Shown here piece after piece: positions 33,047 to 43,535 of a DNA stretch of 64,000 nt. The stretch comes from Azolla caroliniana (taxonomy: Eukaryota; Polypodiophyta). A program made the translations under genes and the position numbers. The DNA lies in the NCBI GenBank assembly GCA_043228905.1, contig JBHGNT010000001.1, positions 20,956,001-21,020,000 of the forward strand, in the 5' to 3' direction. A model generated the notes under the pieces. That model was not told where the DNA came from. It saw only the letters and a program-made list of their open reading frames with translations, and did not search any database. Each line of letters starts with the position of its first letter. Within the stretch, counting starts at the first letter, position 1.

Positions 33047-34627
33047 CTCGCCCCCTCCGAACCCGCACATCCTCCGGTATGTGCCGAAGTTGCCGATGCT
33101 CGTTGTCTTCCCTTCATCCTCCGTTTGTCCCGCTATGTCAACTTTGTCTCTCCATTTTGAGTAGACCCATTCTTTCCACCCGAACCATTGTCGCCATCCG
33201 ATCCACCATATTCTTTGTTCATTCTTTGCATTGCCATGAGTGGTTGTCATGGTCCCTTGTGGTACTCTTGAGCATCTCGGTGTGTTGTCTCTCTCCACTC
33301 CGCGCTTGTCTTCCGTAGGTTCTACCCACGCGTCGATGTCGACCTCCGAATACGCGCTCGCTGTTAGGTCCTTGTGCGGCTTTAATGCATGCTTTATTTC
33401 TCGATGTTGTGCATGCGTCGTATTAGGCCGTAGCGCATGCTTCGTATTCCATCGTAGTGCATGCGCCGTATTACCCCGTAGTGCATACTTATTTTTGCAC
33501 CGTAGCGCGTGCTTCTTTTTGCGCCGTAGCGTGTGCTTCTCTTTACGCCGTAGCACGTGCTTCTTTTGGTGCCGTAGTGCGTGCTCCGTATTACATGCTT
33601 CTCCCATCGTAGACCCGACCTTCGCGTTGTCATGCTTTTGTTTACATCGGAATTTCAGACGGATCATCTTCCATCCGAACCGGCTTCCGACTTTACCTTC
33701 CTTGTTGCCACCTCCCGTCTCTCCGGTCTCACGTTGGTTCTCGGACACAACCGCCGAAGTCTCTAGAATTAGTGGGTAGGAATCCTCGGTATTATCATCT
33801 TCCGTTGTTTCACCCATAGCCATGTTCTCCTTGGCTATCTCTCCTTCGTATGCATCGGCTTCGACCTTCGTTTCGTTGCCGCCACTTTCCTTATCTTCGG
33901 TGTTATGTCGACACCCGGGCTCCAGTACCGAAGTCTCCGAAACAATGGTGAAGGAATCCCTTCGTTCGTGCTCATTTACTTTGTCTTCCTCGTTGCCCTT
34001 CCGGTCCTCCACTTTTCCACCGACACATTCCGTCTCTCCGGTCTCACGTTGGTGCACGGGCACAGCCGCCGAAGTCTCTGGAACCGGTGTGGGGATACCC
34101 TTTCGTCCTCGATCTTCCTCCTCCTCGTCCTTTGTTGGCCTCGACTTTGGTTCGGTTTTAAGCTCCCCTTCAATGTCGACTTGCGACTTTTCATGCATCT
34201 CCGAACCCTTCCGCATCAAGCTCTCCTTCGGTGGTAGTCGGTGGCCGCTTTTCACCCACTGTTGACCGCCGTTCGTGGACCATGTCCTCGTCCGCTTCGG
34301 TCTTAGATAGTCATATGCGTCTCGTATAGCTTCTTCAAAGGACTCCCACGTCGGGCTTTGTTGTTGTATCTCGTGGATTCTCTCTTGAAGCTCATCCGTA
34401 GCCACCCGGTTGAAAGATAACACTTGCAATCTTTCTGAGATACCATATCGCAACATCTCCATTTTGTAGTCACGTAGATAGCGTGACACGTCTTTTCCAT
34501 CGAATTGCCCGTTCTGTTGCACGAGCCGTTGTACTACTGTCGTGATCTCCGACATCTCGCGTTGTTCTTGTAGCATTCTCTCGAACATCATCATCATCAT
34601 GTTCATCGCCTCTTGTTGATTCTCCAT
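32999..34627 (-). CDS. gag-related protein of the gag-only element (542 residues)
   Basis: One open frame starts at 34627, just after the primer site. Residues 10-20 are a Met run. Residues 31-101 match the gag of the fungal-type gypsy (GQFDG, then a YLRDY/FLYAY-like segment and TW.(S/E).FE..I). Residues 120-310 are charged and contain three loose repeats with ETSA and RETGET. Residues 349-420 are nine octapeptides of consensus HALRxxxK. Residues 472-492 hold seven Trp. No CCHC knuckle is seen, so the basic repeats may bind RNA instead. The frame crosses the polypurine tract and ends 48 bases inside the 3' LTR. The molecular role is inferred, not shown. Confidence 0.85.
   Translation of the reverse strand: MENQQEAMNMMMMMFERMLQEQREMSEITTVVQRLVQQNGQFDGKDVSRYLRDYKMEMLRYGISERLQVLSFNRVATDELQERIHEIQQQSPTWESFEEAIRDAYDYLRPKRTRTWSTNGGQQWVKSGHRLPPKESLMRKGSEMHEKSQVDIEGELKTEPKSRPTKDEEEEDRGRKGIPTPVPETSAAVPVHQRETGETECVGGKVEDRKGNEEDKVNEHERRDSFTIVSETSVLEPGCRHNTEDKESGGNETKVEADAYEGEIAKENMAMGETTEDDNTEDSYPLILETSAVVSENQRETGETGGGNKEGKVGSRFGWKMIRLKFRCKQKHDNAKVGSTMGEACNTEHALRHQKKHVLRRKEKHTLRRKKKHALRCKNKYALRGNTAHALRWNTKHALRPNTTHAQHREIKHALKPHKDLTASAYSEVDIDAWVEPTEDKRGVERDNTPRCSRVPQGTMTTTHGNAKNEQRIWWIGWRQWFGWKEWVYSKWRDKVDIAGQTEDEGKTTSIGNFGTYRRMCGFGGGECRSVFRTLREKVKII
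33047..33062 (-). other. polypurine tract of the gag-only element
   Basis: The minus strand reads ttcggagggggcgag directly before the LTR. It lies inside the gag frame. Confidence 0.8.
33368..33583 (-). repeat. nine 24-bp repeats encoding HALRxxxK octapeptides
   Basis: The units remain in frame and vary at the last four residues, which are mostly Lys, Arg, Asn or Thr. The DNA units share ccgtagcgcgtgcttc on the plus strand. Confidence 0.9.
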
Positions 34628-34643
34628 CTCCTTGCCACCCGCC

Positions 34644-34661
34644 TTCGCGTCGGGTTCACCA
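34644..34661 (-). other. putative primer-binding site of the gag-only element
   Basis: The minus strand reads tggtgaacccgacgcgaa four bases inside the LTR. The fungal-type gypsy has the same site with one difference. I do not assign the tRNA. Confidence 0.75.
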
Positions 34662-34665
34662 ACTG

Positions 34666-35427
34666 TGTCGTGCCTTTCGGCTCCGGATCGTTGCGTGAGT
34701 CGGGTGGGAACCGCTGGGGTTTTGGACTAGGAAGAGGAGAGTTTTAAGGCTAATAAGAATATAAATATGTTGTAAGAAAGAGTTATAGCAAACTCGTGAA
34801 TCCCACGAGTGTATTGTATTTGATTAATCAATATGAATATAAGAATATAAACTTCGGTTGAAAGAGAATGATATAGAATTCTCGTGAATCCCACGAGTAT
34901 AGTTTATTAATTGGTGTTTTTTAGAAACATATCCAGTTTCCAAATATTTTTCACACACCTATTACATTGTGCTCCCCATCCTTATATAGTGATGGGAGAG
35001 ACTAAGCATAGCTACATGCTTTTTTTCTAATATGTTCATGCACACTAAATGTGCATGTGATGCTTTTCTAATCCTTGCTTTTATTTGCTAAATATAGTGC
35101 TCATGCACGCTAGATGTGCATGAGTCACTTTTTAGTCGCTTGCGTTTTTCTATAAAATATTCACGCACTCTAAAAATACATGATTTACCTTTTAATAAAG
35201 GTAGGCGCAAATAAAGCACTTATAGTTATTAAATCTATTTATAAAACACTAAAGATAAGGTAGCATAATGGTAAAGTTGAGGTTTGGCTACGTGGAGGTA
35301 TAAGGTTCAAATCTTGCCCTATGCACGTGATAAATATCTTGATTTTCTTATTTTATTTATTTATATGTAATTAAATCGGTTATATTATTTTTACTTTTTC
35401 ACGTAGTGTACGAAATACACTACGACA
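34666..35427 (-). mobile_element. 5' LTR of the gag-only element
   Basis: It is identical to the left copy except for one base (gaggtataagg against gaggtacaagg). A second copy of the tRNA-like module lies at 35259-35321. Confidence 0.95.
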
Positions 35428-35837
35428 ACGTGGATAAGTGTGAGGGTTAAACAAAGAGTCTAAAGAAGGGGAGGATTACTTTTAATCCTCGGGATTGAGA
35501 CAACCCATGAGGCCAAGTGTGAACATGGCTGGGGGCCTTGAGAATTACTATAAATAAGAGGCCTAGCTACCCTCATTTGGGGATGCATTGACTACGTCGA
35601 GACTCTGTCCGTGAGTGGAACGACTCTTGTAGCAAGCGCGCTATCGTCCAGGTACGACTCGACGCCAAGGCGGTGGTATGGGACGCCGATCGAGGCTCGA
35701 GTCCGTCTCGATCCCTTCGCTCGGGGGTGGTCGGGTGGATCGGCACCCTTCTTTCTCTCTTTTCTCTCTATTCTTTCTAGATCTATCATTGATATATCCT
35801 TATTTTATGCTTACTTTAGTACCTAATCTCTAATATT

Positions 35838-35850
35838 TGGTATCAGAGCC
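35838..35850 (+). other. primer-binding site of the chromovirus
   Basis: tggtatcagagcc lies two bases after the LTR end and matches initiator tRNA-Met. Confidence 0.95.
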
Positions 35851-37533
35851 TATGTACTAACGTTTCTTTTGGTTTTCTTTTTGTCTTCGCGTGGGATGGC
35901 GATTGATCGTTGTGCGGTCGCCTTCATGCAGACAAGGATTAGCGAAAGAACTTCGGTAAATTTTCCTTAATTTTTTATCTAATTTTTCTTCTCCCTTCTA
36001 TACATGTGTATACTTAATATGTAGTTTTTTTTTCATATATTCAATGATGTTGACGTGGTATTTAATTGGTTATCTTAAACGTTTACATATGTCCACGAGG
36101 TCAATACCTCGTTTGACATATAAATCATATGTGATGAGTGTCGTATGCGTACGAGGTTACTACCTCAATTGCGTATTACGTTCACGAACATATGTTACGT
36201 TCGCGTACGAGGTCAATACCTCGATTCGTTCGAAATGATATGCGTTGGATTTACTATGCGTAAGAGGTCAATACCTCAATTGCGAATTACGCTTAACCTT
36301 ATTTTCGGATGTTTCGTGTGCGTAGAGGTATATGCCTCGATTAAGTATCCCGAATACATCATTGTTGGCTATATAAAAAAAACGATTCATTTAGTATACG
36401 CATATGTGGTCACTTATATACGTCTCTGATCGTATATATGTGATATATTGACATATGTGTATATTTTAGATTACGTGATTCATATCAAATGTTTTCCTAA
36501 TTGGGGAGAGGATTTTGGTGGCCGTCCTCACATTTTTGTGAGAATGGCGTTGTCACCATCCCTTTTATCAACAATTTTTATTGTTGAAATTCCCGTTGGT
36601 CACTTTGATCTTTCGTTACGTAACGAACCTCGTATAGCCAAAATGATGTTGAATACGTCGGGCTTGATCCACATCAAGTAGGGTCGCTCTAATGACACAC
36701 GTATCCAACATCTCCCCTCGTTACATGGATACGATGCCACCATGAGCTCGTTCTTACGAGCGCCATTCGTAATGACGTGACCATGTGATGGGCCACATGA
36801 GCCTACGAAGACACAAGGGCTCATTCGGCTTGACCATTAGGTTACACTTTGGCATATGCCATTGTACTTACGAGGCTTGAGGGTAGGTAGCGTACAACCA
36901 TAGTGGGTAATAAATGAGGGAGAAATAAGGCCACTTGACCTATATGTTTCTTTTAAAAAAAACATATAGGGGCAAATGCCTCGCATATCTCGAATACGCC
37001 TCAAACATTAAACATTCAAGACGCGCAATCTACTTGGTTGGCTCAAGTGTTTAATGTATTTGTCCTCGAGGTCTCGAGTTCAAATATGACCAACACCATA
37101 CAACATCGTTGATACATATGACTATAATACATGTTTAGACTTTAGGTCTAAGTGCACTTCGGGGTCCTCGTAATAGGACTTAAAGAGCCGAAACCACATA
37201 TGTGGGCACAGAAACATAGTTATTGTTAACATTTTTTTCGTGTATAAACTATTCATGACGCGAACATACATGGTTGAGCCTCGGGGAGCCGCCATGAAAA
37301 AAATCGATATAGAGATCAGGGAAAGGCATTCATTTGTCACCCCCATGGTTTTTAAAACACCTCTGTGTTACCATAGTAACCTGATCTTGAACCTCATCTC
37401 ATACGTCTAGAGGGGTATTGACGTGAGATCATGATATCGATTAATGTTTGCCCATGATATGTTTACACCACGACAAGATGTTATGACTATTTGTCTGACC
37501 TTATCTTATTTCTTTGCCAGAAATAATCATTCA
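35851..37533 (+). other. long untranslated leader of the chromovirus
   Basis: 1.7 kb without a conserved frame. It holds a hairpin array (36095-36338), a palindrome gttacgtaac near 36613, and an unrelated tRNA-like stretch near 37030-37090 (ttggctcaagtg, then gagttcaaat). Sequence at 37515-37520 (tttgccag) resembles a splice acceptor just before the gag start. Confidence 0.7.
36095..36338 (+). repeat. five spaced hairpins gaggt-caat-acctc in about 55-bp repeats
   Basis: Palindromes lie at 36095-36112, 36153-36166, 36208-36223, 36264-36277 and 36325-36338. Stems are 5 to 7 bp with 4-base loops, and the spacing is 55 to 61 bases. The first is acgaggt-caat-acctcgt. Neighbouring bases (tatgcgta, attacg) repeat too, so the array arose by tandem duplication with the stems kept. 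Confidence 0.85.
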
Positions 37534-40500
37534 ATGGCTCAGAATAACGACCCGATGCCCTCCGCTCAAGCGGAAAGACCTCAAGGAAATCCTCCTGGGA
37601 CAATGTCCATTGAGGCGTATATTTTACAAGTACAACATTTCCTTAGTTCAACCGCGCAGCAGTTGACCGAATTTCGGCAATCTCAAAGTGCTCTCGAGGC
37701 ACGAGTCATTAGTCTCCAAAATGAGATTAATAGACCTGATGAGCGTCAGGGTGAACCATCATTTGTCGTAAAGCCATTTACGGGAGATAAAAAGGAAAGA
37801 ACCGAAGAAGCAATCTGCACGTGGCTGGGCCGATGGGAGTCTCATTTTGAGCTCTATCCCACGCCAGATAGTACGAAGATTGCATATGTCGGCCGAGAAC
37901 TAGGGGGTAAGGCCGCCGCTTGGTGGCGTGGGCTCCGAACTTTGGGGAGATTGCCCGAGACCTGGACAGACTTTGTCACACTTTTCAAGGGTCAATTTCT
38001 ACAACCTCCCTCTCGAACCGAGGCAGCACAAGCTTTAATGAACCTCTCTAGCAGGAAATTTTCCTCGCTAGAAGACTATGTCCACCATGCTAGAACCCAA
38101 ATCCAAAAATCGGGTCTAGAAGGGGACAATTGGTTAATAGCTTGTTTTGTCAATGGCATCCCCAATTCGGACTATCACTGGATAGTGCACGATAAGGATC
38201 CAAAATCCTTCGAAGAGGCCGTTGAGATAGTTCTTCGCTATCAACGCACTTCGAAGAAGGACCATAACAAACCCAACGAAGCGCCCGGGACTAAGCAGTC
38301 GCAATTCGTTGGGAAACGCAAGACACCCAACGAATTCATGGACCGCGATTATAAGCGACAACATCCTTTTTGCGTATTCTGCAAAAAGAAGGGTCATACA
38401 AAAGAGCAATGTCGTAAGCTCCAACGAAAAGAGCACGACGCCAAACCTAAAGCTACAGACCATAAAGGTCAGATTCCTAATGTCCTTCAGGTCTATACAC
38501 ATCATTTGAGTAATTGTCAATGTTCTTTCCCTCATTATGTATTGGGTCCCAATGATTTACTACGTGCAAACGGGTATATCAATGGATCTCCCGTACAATT
38601 TTTATTTGATTCGGGAAGCTCACACAATTTTGTGAATGATCGTTTGGTACAGATATGGGGAATCCAACCCACCGTAAGTGATCACACCTACACGGTGCAC
38701 TTGGCTGATGGAAGAGTACAACACATCAACGGGGCGATTCATTCTTTAGGAATTTCTATTGATACCTATATAGAGGAAGTAGACTTCCATGTAATGAATC
38801 TTAGTACCACCGATGTAATACTGGGTTATCCCTGGTTTTATAATAAAAGCTCTTCTTTATTTATTGATTGGGTTCGCCATTCCATTTCTTTTGTACTCAA
38901 CGATTGTACGCATTTTATTCAATGTGTAACAAAACAATCCCTCTCGATTGTTTCCTCGTGTCCATCAATATCCGAGTTGTCTTGTTCTACGTTATTTTAT
39001 TGTGTACTTGATCCGGACATTCACGTTTACAATATCGATAATGTCTCGGGTCAATTAACATATTTTGAACAAAAACAACTTGATGAAATCGTAAACGATT
39101 TTCGTGATGTTTTTCCTAGTGAACTACCCGATGGTTTACCTCCTAAACGTAATATAGACCATCGTATAGATATTGTACCTGGCATTGCACCCATTAGTAT
39201 ACCTCCGTATCGCCTAAGTCGATCTGAAGAGGATGAGGTAGCTAAGCAACTTAAGGACTATTTACGAATGGGTTATATACGTTATAGTAAATCTCCATGG
39301 GGTGCACCAGTTCTCTTGGTTAAAAAGAAAGAGGGCACATGGCGTATGTGTATTAATTACCGACGCTTGAATAAAGTGACGATCAAGAATTCGTACCCAT
39401 TGCCCCGGGCTGACGATCTAATTGACCGTCTCCAGGGAGCTCGGTATTTTACGAAACTTGATCTCCGTACTGGCTACCATCAAATACGAATAAGTGAGGA
39501 CGATGTTCCTAAAACAGCATTTCGTACGCGCTACGGCCATTATGAGTTTTTGGTTATGCCTTTTGGTTTGACCAATGCTCCGGCTACATTTCAACAAGAA
39601 ATGAATGACATTTTCCGAGAACAACTTGGAAAATTTGTCGTTATCTTCTTAGATGATATTTTAGTTTATAGCCGTACATTACAAGAACATGCTAGACATG
39701 TCCGCTTTGTTTTACAAATATTGCGTGACAAACAATTTTACGCGAAGATCTCAAAATGTGAGTTCTTCAAGAAATCAATTACTTATCTTGGACATCTCAT
39801 AACCGAACGAGGAGTTGAAATTGATCCTTCTCGCATCGAGAAAATCAAGCTTTGGCCCACTCTTCGGAATATTCGAGAAGTTTGATCATTCCTTGGTTTT
39901 GTCGGATTTTTGCGAAAATCTCTTCGTAATTACTCACAATTGACGACGCCGTTTACTGATCTTCTAAAAGGTCAAACGCGTAAGTCTACAAAACCTATTG
40001 TGTGGAATGCTACACTAGACCTCGCCTTTAAGGAACTCAAGGACTTGGTATGCAAGGCTCCTTCACTTCTTTTACCCGATCCTTCAAAACCTTTTGAGGT
40101 TGAAACCGACGCAAGCGATTATGCTATAGGTGCTGTCTTGTATCAAGATGGTAAACCAATAGCATTCGAGAGTAAGAAACTTGATTCTGCTCAATGTCGG
40201 TATACCGTTCAAGAAAAGGAATTATTTGCGGTTATACATGTGCTCAAAACATGGCGCCATTATCTTTATGGAAATCGCTTTGTGGTAACTACGGACCACG
40301 AGTCCTTGAAATATTTTTGTGACCAACAAGACCTGAAAGGTCGTAAGGCACGATGGGCTGATCTCATCCAGGACTTTGATTTTTCCATACGCTATCGTAA
40401 AGGTTCCATGAATACTATCGCTGATGCACTAAGTCGCATCCGTGAAGTTAACATGCTTAGCTTCACTGAAATAACATCAGATCTTTATGATCACCTTCAA

Positions 40501-41967
40501 GGAAAGTATCCTGATGACAATTATTTTGCAAAATACTGGGCAAGAGTCGAGTCTGGAACAGACACCACCACACCCTCGAAGGAATACTTCCACATTGCTA
40601 ACGGTCTGCTCTACCGTAATGGGAAGGTTTGTGTTCCAGATTTACCTGAGGTCAAAAAGAGAATTCTTTTTGAATGCCATGATGCACCCTCAGCAGGGCA
40701 CCCTGGAATACATCGTACACTCGTTCTCATCTCCACTCAATTTTATTGGCCTAAGATGCGTCCTGACATACATAGCTATGTGACTAAATGTCACCAATGT
40801 CAGGTTAACAAAGCCGAGCGACTTAAAGCCGCAGGACTTTTACATCCCTTGGACATTCCCAATAATAAGTGGGAAAGTATATCCATGGATTTTATTGTTA
40901 GCCTTCCTCGCACCCAAAAAGGTCATGATGCCATATGGGTTGTGGTTGACAGACTAACTAAAATGGCCAGATTTATTGCTACTAAAACCACGGTAACAGC
41001 TCCTGAATTGGCTTACCAATTCGTTGATGAGTTATTTCGTTTTTACGGGTTACCGATGGATATCGTGAGTGACCGAGATCCGAAGTTTACTAGTGACTTC
41101 TGGACGCAAGTCTTTAAGAAGTTAGAAACTACGTTGAGCATGAGCTCCACAGATCATCCTCAATCCGATGGACAGACAGAACGAGTAAATCAAATTATTG
41201 AGGACATGCTTCGAGCATACGTTGGTGCAAAACCAACAAAATGGGAACGTTACCTCCCAATTTTGGAGTTTGCTTATAACAGCTCCAAGCATACGTCGAC
41301 GGGATATAGTCCTTTTATGTTGATGTATGGATTTCAGCCACGAGCCCCGATTGATGTTAATATACATCATGATGAGTTGCGAAGTACGCAAAACTTTCTT
41401 CGGGATATGCAAGATATGTTGCATATTGCACGGGATAATATAAAAACAGCTCAAGATAGAGCGCGTTTTTATGCCGATCATCACAGGCAACCTCGTGTAT
41501 TCAGCCCTAGACAGAAGGTATTTTTACGTGTACCTCACAATTCTAAGACATTGTCTACGGGTAAGTGCGCTAAGTTAGCCCCACGGTTTTGTGGACCTTT
41601 TACAGTCCTCAAACGCATTGGATCATCAGCCTATCGTCTCGCTCTTCCCGATGGTGTTGGAATCCATCCAGTCTTTCATGTAAGTCGTCTAAAAGAACTT
41701 CTAGGTTCTGGCGACAATACAGTTACAACTGAAACTCTGGTTACTTCTGAAGATTTATCTTCTAAACCACATGTACCAGAAAGAATTCTCGATATTAAAA
41801 CAAAAAAATTACGTGCTAAGGAAATCCGAGAATTTAAAATAAAATGGATGGATAAATCAATCAAAGATGCCACATGGGAACGCGAAACGACTCTAAGAAC
41901 TAACTTCCCTAACTTTCCATTGCAAGAGTGCAATGTTTTAAAGAGGGGGAGTATGTTACGGGCATGA
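37534..41967 (+). pseudogene. chromovirus gag-pol, one frame with a single TGA
   Basis: I take the ATG at 37534 (MAQNNDP); an earlier in-frame ATG is at 37444. In order: gag capsid with [11 protein letters not shown]; knuckle [14 protein letters not shown] at residues 280-293; protease [10 protein letters not shown] around 359; RT with [10 protein letters not shown] and FLDD at 705-708; RNase H with TDASDYAIGAV; integrase HCHQCQ, VSDRDPKF and DGQTERVN; a C-terminal chromodomain with PERILDI, FKIKWM and DATWE near 41770-41930. The only break is TGA at 39883-39885. Relatives have Arg there (REVRSFLG), so it is a CGA to TGA change. The rest of the frame is open, 1478 codons in all including both stops. 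Confidence 0.93.
41939..41953 (+). other. polypurine tract of the chromovirus
   Basis: taaagagggggagta precedes the 3' LTR and overlaps the last gag-pol codons. Confidence 0.9.
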
Positions 41968-42418
41968 CCATATAATATCCCGTGGTGAGAATTGTCGTAG
42001 TATTCTATACACGTGGATAAGTGTGAGGGTTAAACAAAGAGTCTAAAGAAGGGGAGGATTACTTTTAATCCTCGGGATTGAGACAACCCATGAGGCCAAG
42101 TGTGAACATGGCTGGGGGCCTTGAGAATTACTATAAATAAGAGGCCTAGCTACCCTCATTTGGGGATGCATTGACTACGTCGAGACTCTGTCCGTGAGTG
42201 GAACGACTCTTGTAGCAAGCGCGCTATCGTCCAGGTACGACTCGACGCCAAGGCGGTGGTATGGGACGCCGATCGAGGCTCGAGTCCGTCTCGATCCCTT
42301 CGCTCGGGGGTGGTCGGGTGGATCGGCACCCTTCTTTCTCTCTTTTCTCTCTATTCTTTCTAGATCTATCATTGATATATCCTTATTTTATGCTTACTTT
42401 AGTACCTAATCTCTAATA
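41954..42418 (+). mobile_element. 3' LTR of the chromovirus
   Basis: It is 465 bp, from tgttacgggc to tctaata, followed by ccttg. The gag-pol stop lies just inside its start. Confidence 0.95.
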
Positions 42419-42423
42419 CCTTG

Positions 42424-43193
42424 ACTGTTGTCATGTCCGACATCAATCTTCTGCTCATTTTGGTCGTCATTCCTACAAGCCGACCCAACTCTCCATCCAC
42501 GTGTATAACATTTGGCTGTCAGTGGACATACTCCTTGTCTCCCCTGTGTGGTTCTCTTCAACTGATAGCATCGATTGAAGGTCAAAGGAGGGTGGTTTCT
42601 CTCTGGTGTAGATGGTCGTCCTGAATGGCCCGTATATCTACGCCAAGCCTCCCAGGAAAATATGAACCATTTCATCTTCGTCCACCGTCACGTTGATGGA
42701 ACACAATGCATCACAAATATCCTTTATTTTGGAGGTGTAGTCGGTCACTGACATGTCCTTTTGTTGGACTTTGTTCAACACTTGTTTCAACTACAATTTT
42801 TTGGTTGTTGTGCTCATAGCAGAAATCTTTTTCAGATTTTCCCACGCCTCTTTCGGTGTCTTGGCATCTCTGATATAGTCAAGCATTTGATCATGAACAC
42901 AAGACGTTAAGCAATAAAGCACCATACTTGCTGCCCGCTCCCAAGCCTGAAAGTCTTTGTGTGTCAACTTCAACGTTTCTTCATTTACTCCATCAATGTA
43001 ACTCTAGGAGCCGTGTCCTAACAAGTACTAGTGCATCTTGTACACCCAAGGTACGTAGTTGTTATACTCTAGCTTCTTAGTGGGCAGCAAGCTTCCCATG
43101 TTCTTGTCCATTCTGTTGATGATCAACTACCTTATACTTGTGGTCTTGTCTTTGTGTCAAATTGTCGGTTATAGACGATTAGTTCGAACCCTC
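42424..43193 (-). pseudogene. copia gag fragment, continuing the remnant at 31274-32223
   Basis: On the minus strand the gag runs from near 43110 with KDFQAWERAASMVLY and KTPKEAWENLKKI, like the outer copia gag. It is frameshifted and has stops. The chromovirus insertion separates it from its knuckle and protease. Confidence 0.8.
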
Positions 43194-43207
43194 GCACTCT
43201 AATACCA
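43194..43207 (-). other. primer-binding site, initiator tRNA-Met type, mutated
   Basis: The minus strand reads tggtattagagtgc, two changes from tggtatcagagc. Confidence 0.8.
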
Positions 43208-43535
43208 TGTAAAGTTTGCGGAAGTTGACACATACAATCGGCTTAGCTGAATAGATAAACCACAATAATGGAAACACAGAGATAGAATCAAAACTAGAGA
43301 TTGAGATGAAGATAGTAATACAGAGATATACTTAACGCCAAAATAGAACACTAATTATCGTTTACAAAACAGTTGTCACCATACACAATGCTCAGAGAAC
43401 TGTTTTTATTGAAGACCTCAAGTACCTCTCATAAAGGTGGGGGTTGTCAATTCGGCTCATTCATGAGCACTTAATCCTACCGAACCTAATTATTGGGAAT
43501 GACACGCTAGTGTCCTAGTTGAGCTTGTCATCTCA
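43208..43535 (-). mobile_element. 5' LTR of the copia remnant
   Basis: On the minus strand it starts tgagatgacaagctcaac at 43535 and ends ttaca at 43208, 328 bp. It is related to the LTR at 30330-31273. Confidence 0.8.

Larger units (their letters stand above)
32285..35427 (-). mobile_element. very young gag-only LTR element (TR-GAG-like)
   Basis: It is 3143 bp: two 762-bp LTRs around a 1619-bp interior that encodes only a gag-related protein on the minus strand. The LTRs differ at one position by eye. The target duplication is 4 bp, acgt (32281-32284 and 35428-35431), confirmed because its removal gives the chromovirus LTR its exact length. LTR ends are tgtcgtg...acgaca. No protease, RT, integrase or RNase H is encoded, so it must borrow them. 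Its gag resembles the fungal-type gypsy at 54700-62646, and the primer sites agree. Confidence 0.95.
32224..35835 (+). mobile_element. 5' LTR of the chromovirus, split by the gag-only element
   Basis: Parts are 32224-32284 and 35432-35835, together 465 bp, equal to the 3' LTR. It runs from tgttacgggc to tctaata, and 'actataaataagagg' is the likely promoter. Confidence 0.95.
32224..42418 (+). mobile_element. near-intact Ty3/gypsy chromovirus with another element in its 5' LTR
   Basis: Target duplication ccttg lies at 32219-32223 and 42419-42423. The LTRs are 465 bp each once the inserted element (32285-35427 plus acgt) is removed from the left one. I see one difference between them. Primer site, long leader, gag-pol frame with a single stop, polypurine tract and 3' LTR are all present. 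It is the youngest full-size gypsy here. Confidence 0.96.

Noticed and set aside
33240-34265. Plus-strand frames of 147 and 179 codons across the gag-only element
   Set aside because: They are opposite the intact 542-codon gag frame and consist of Ser/Leu/Pro-rich antisense of it.
36095-36338. CRISPR array
   Set aside because: Units are imperfect, the spacers are themselves repeated, and the setting is a plant chromovirus leader.
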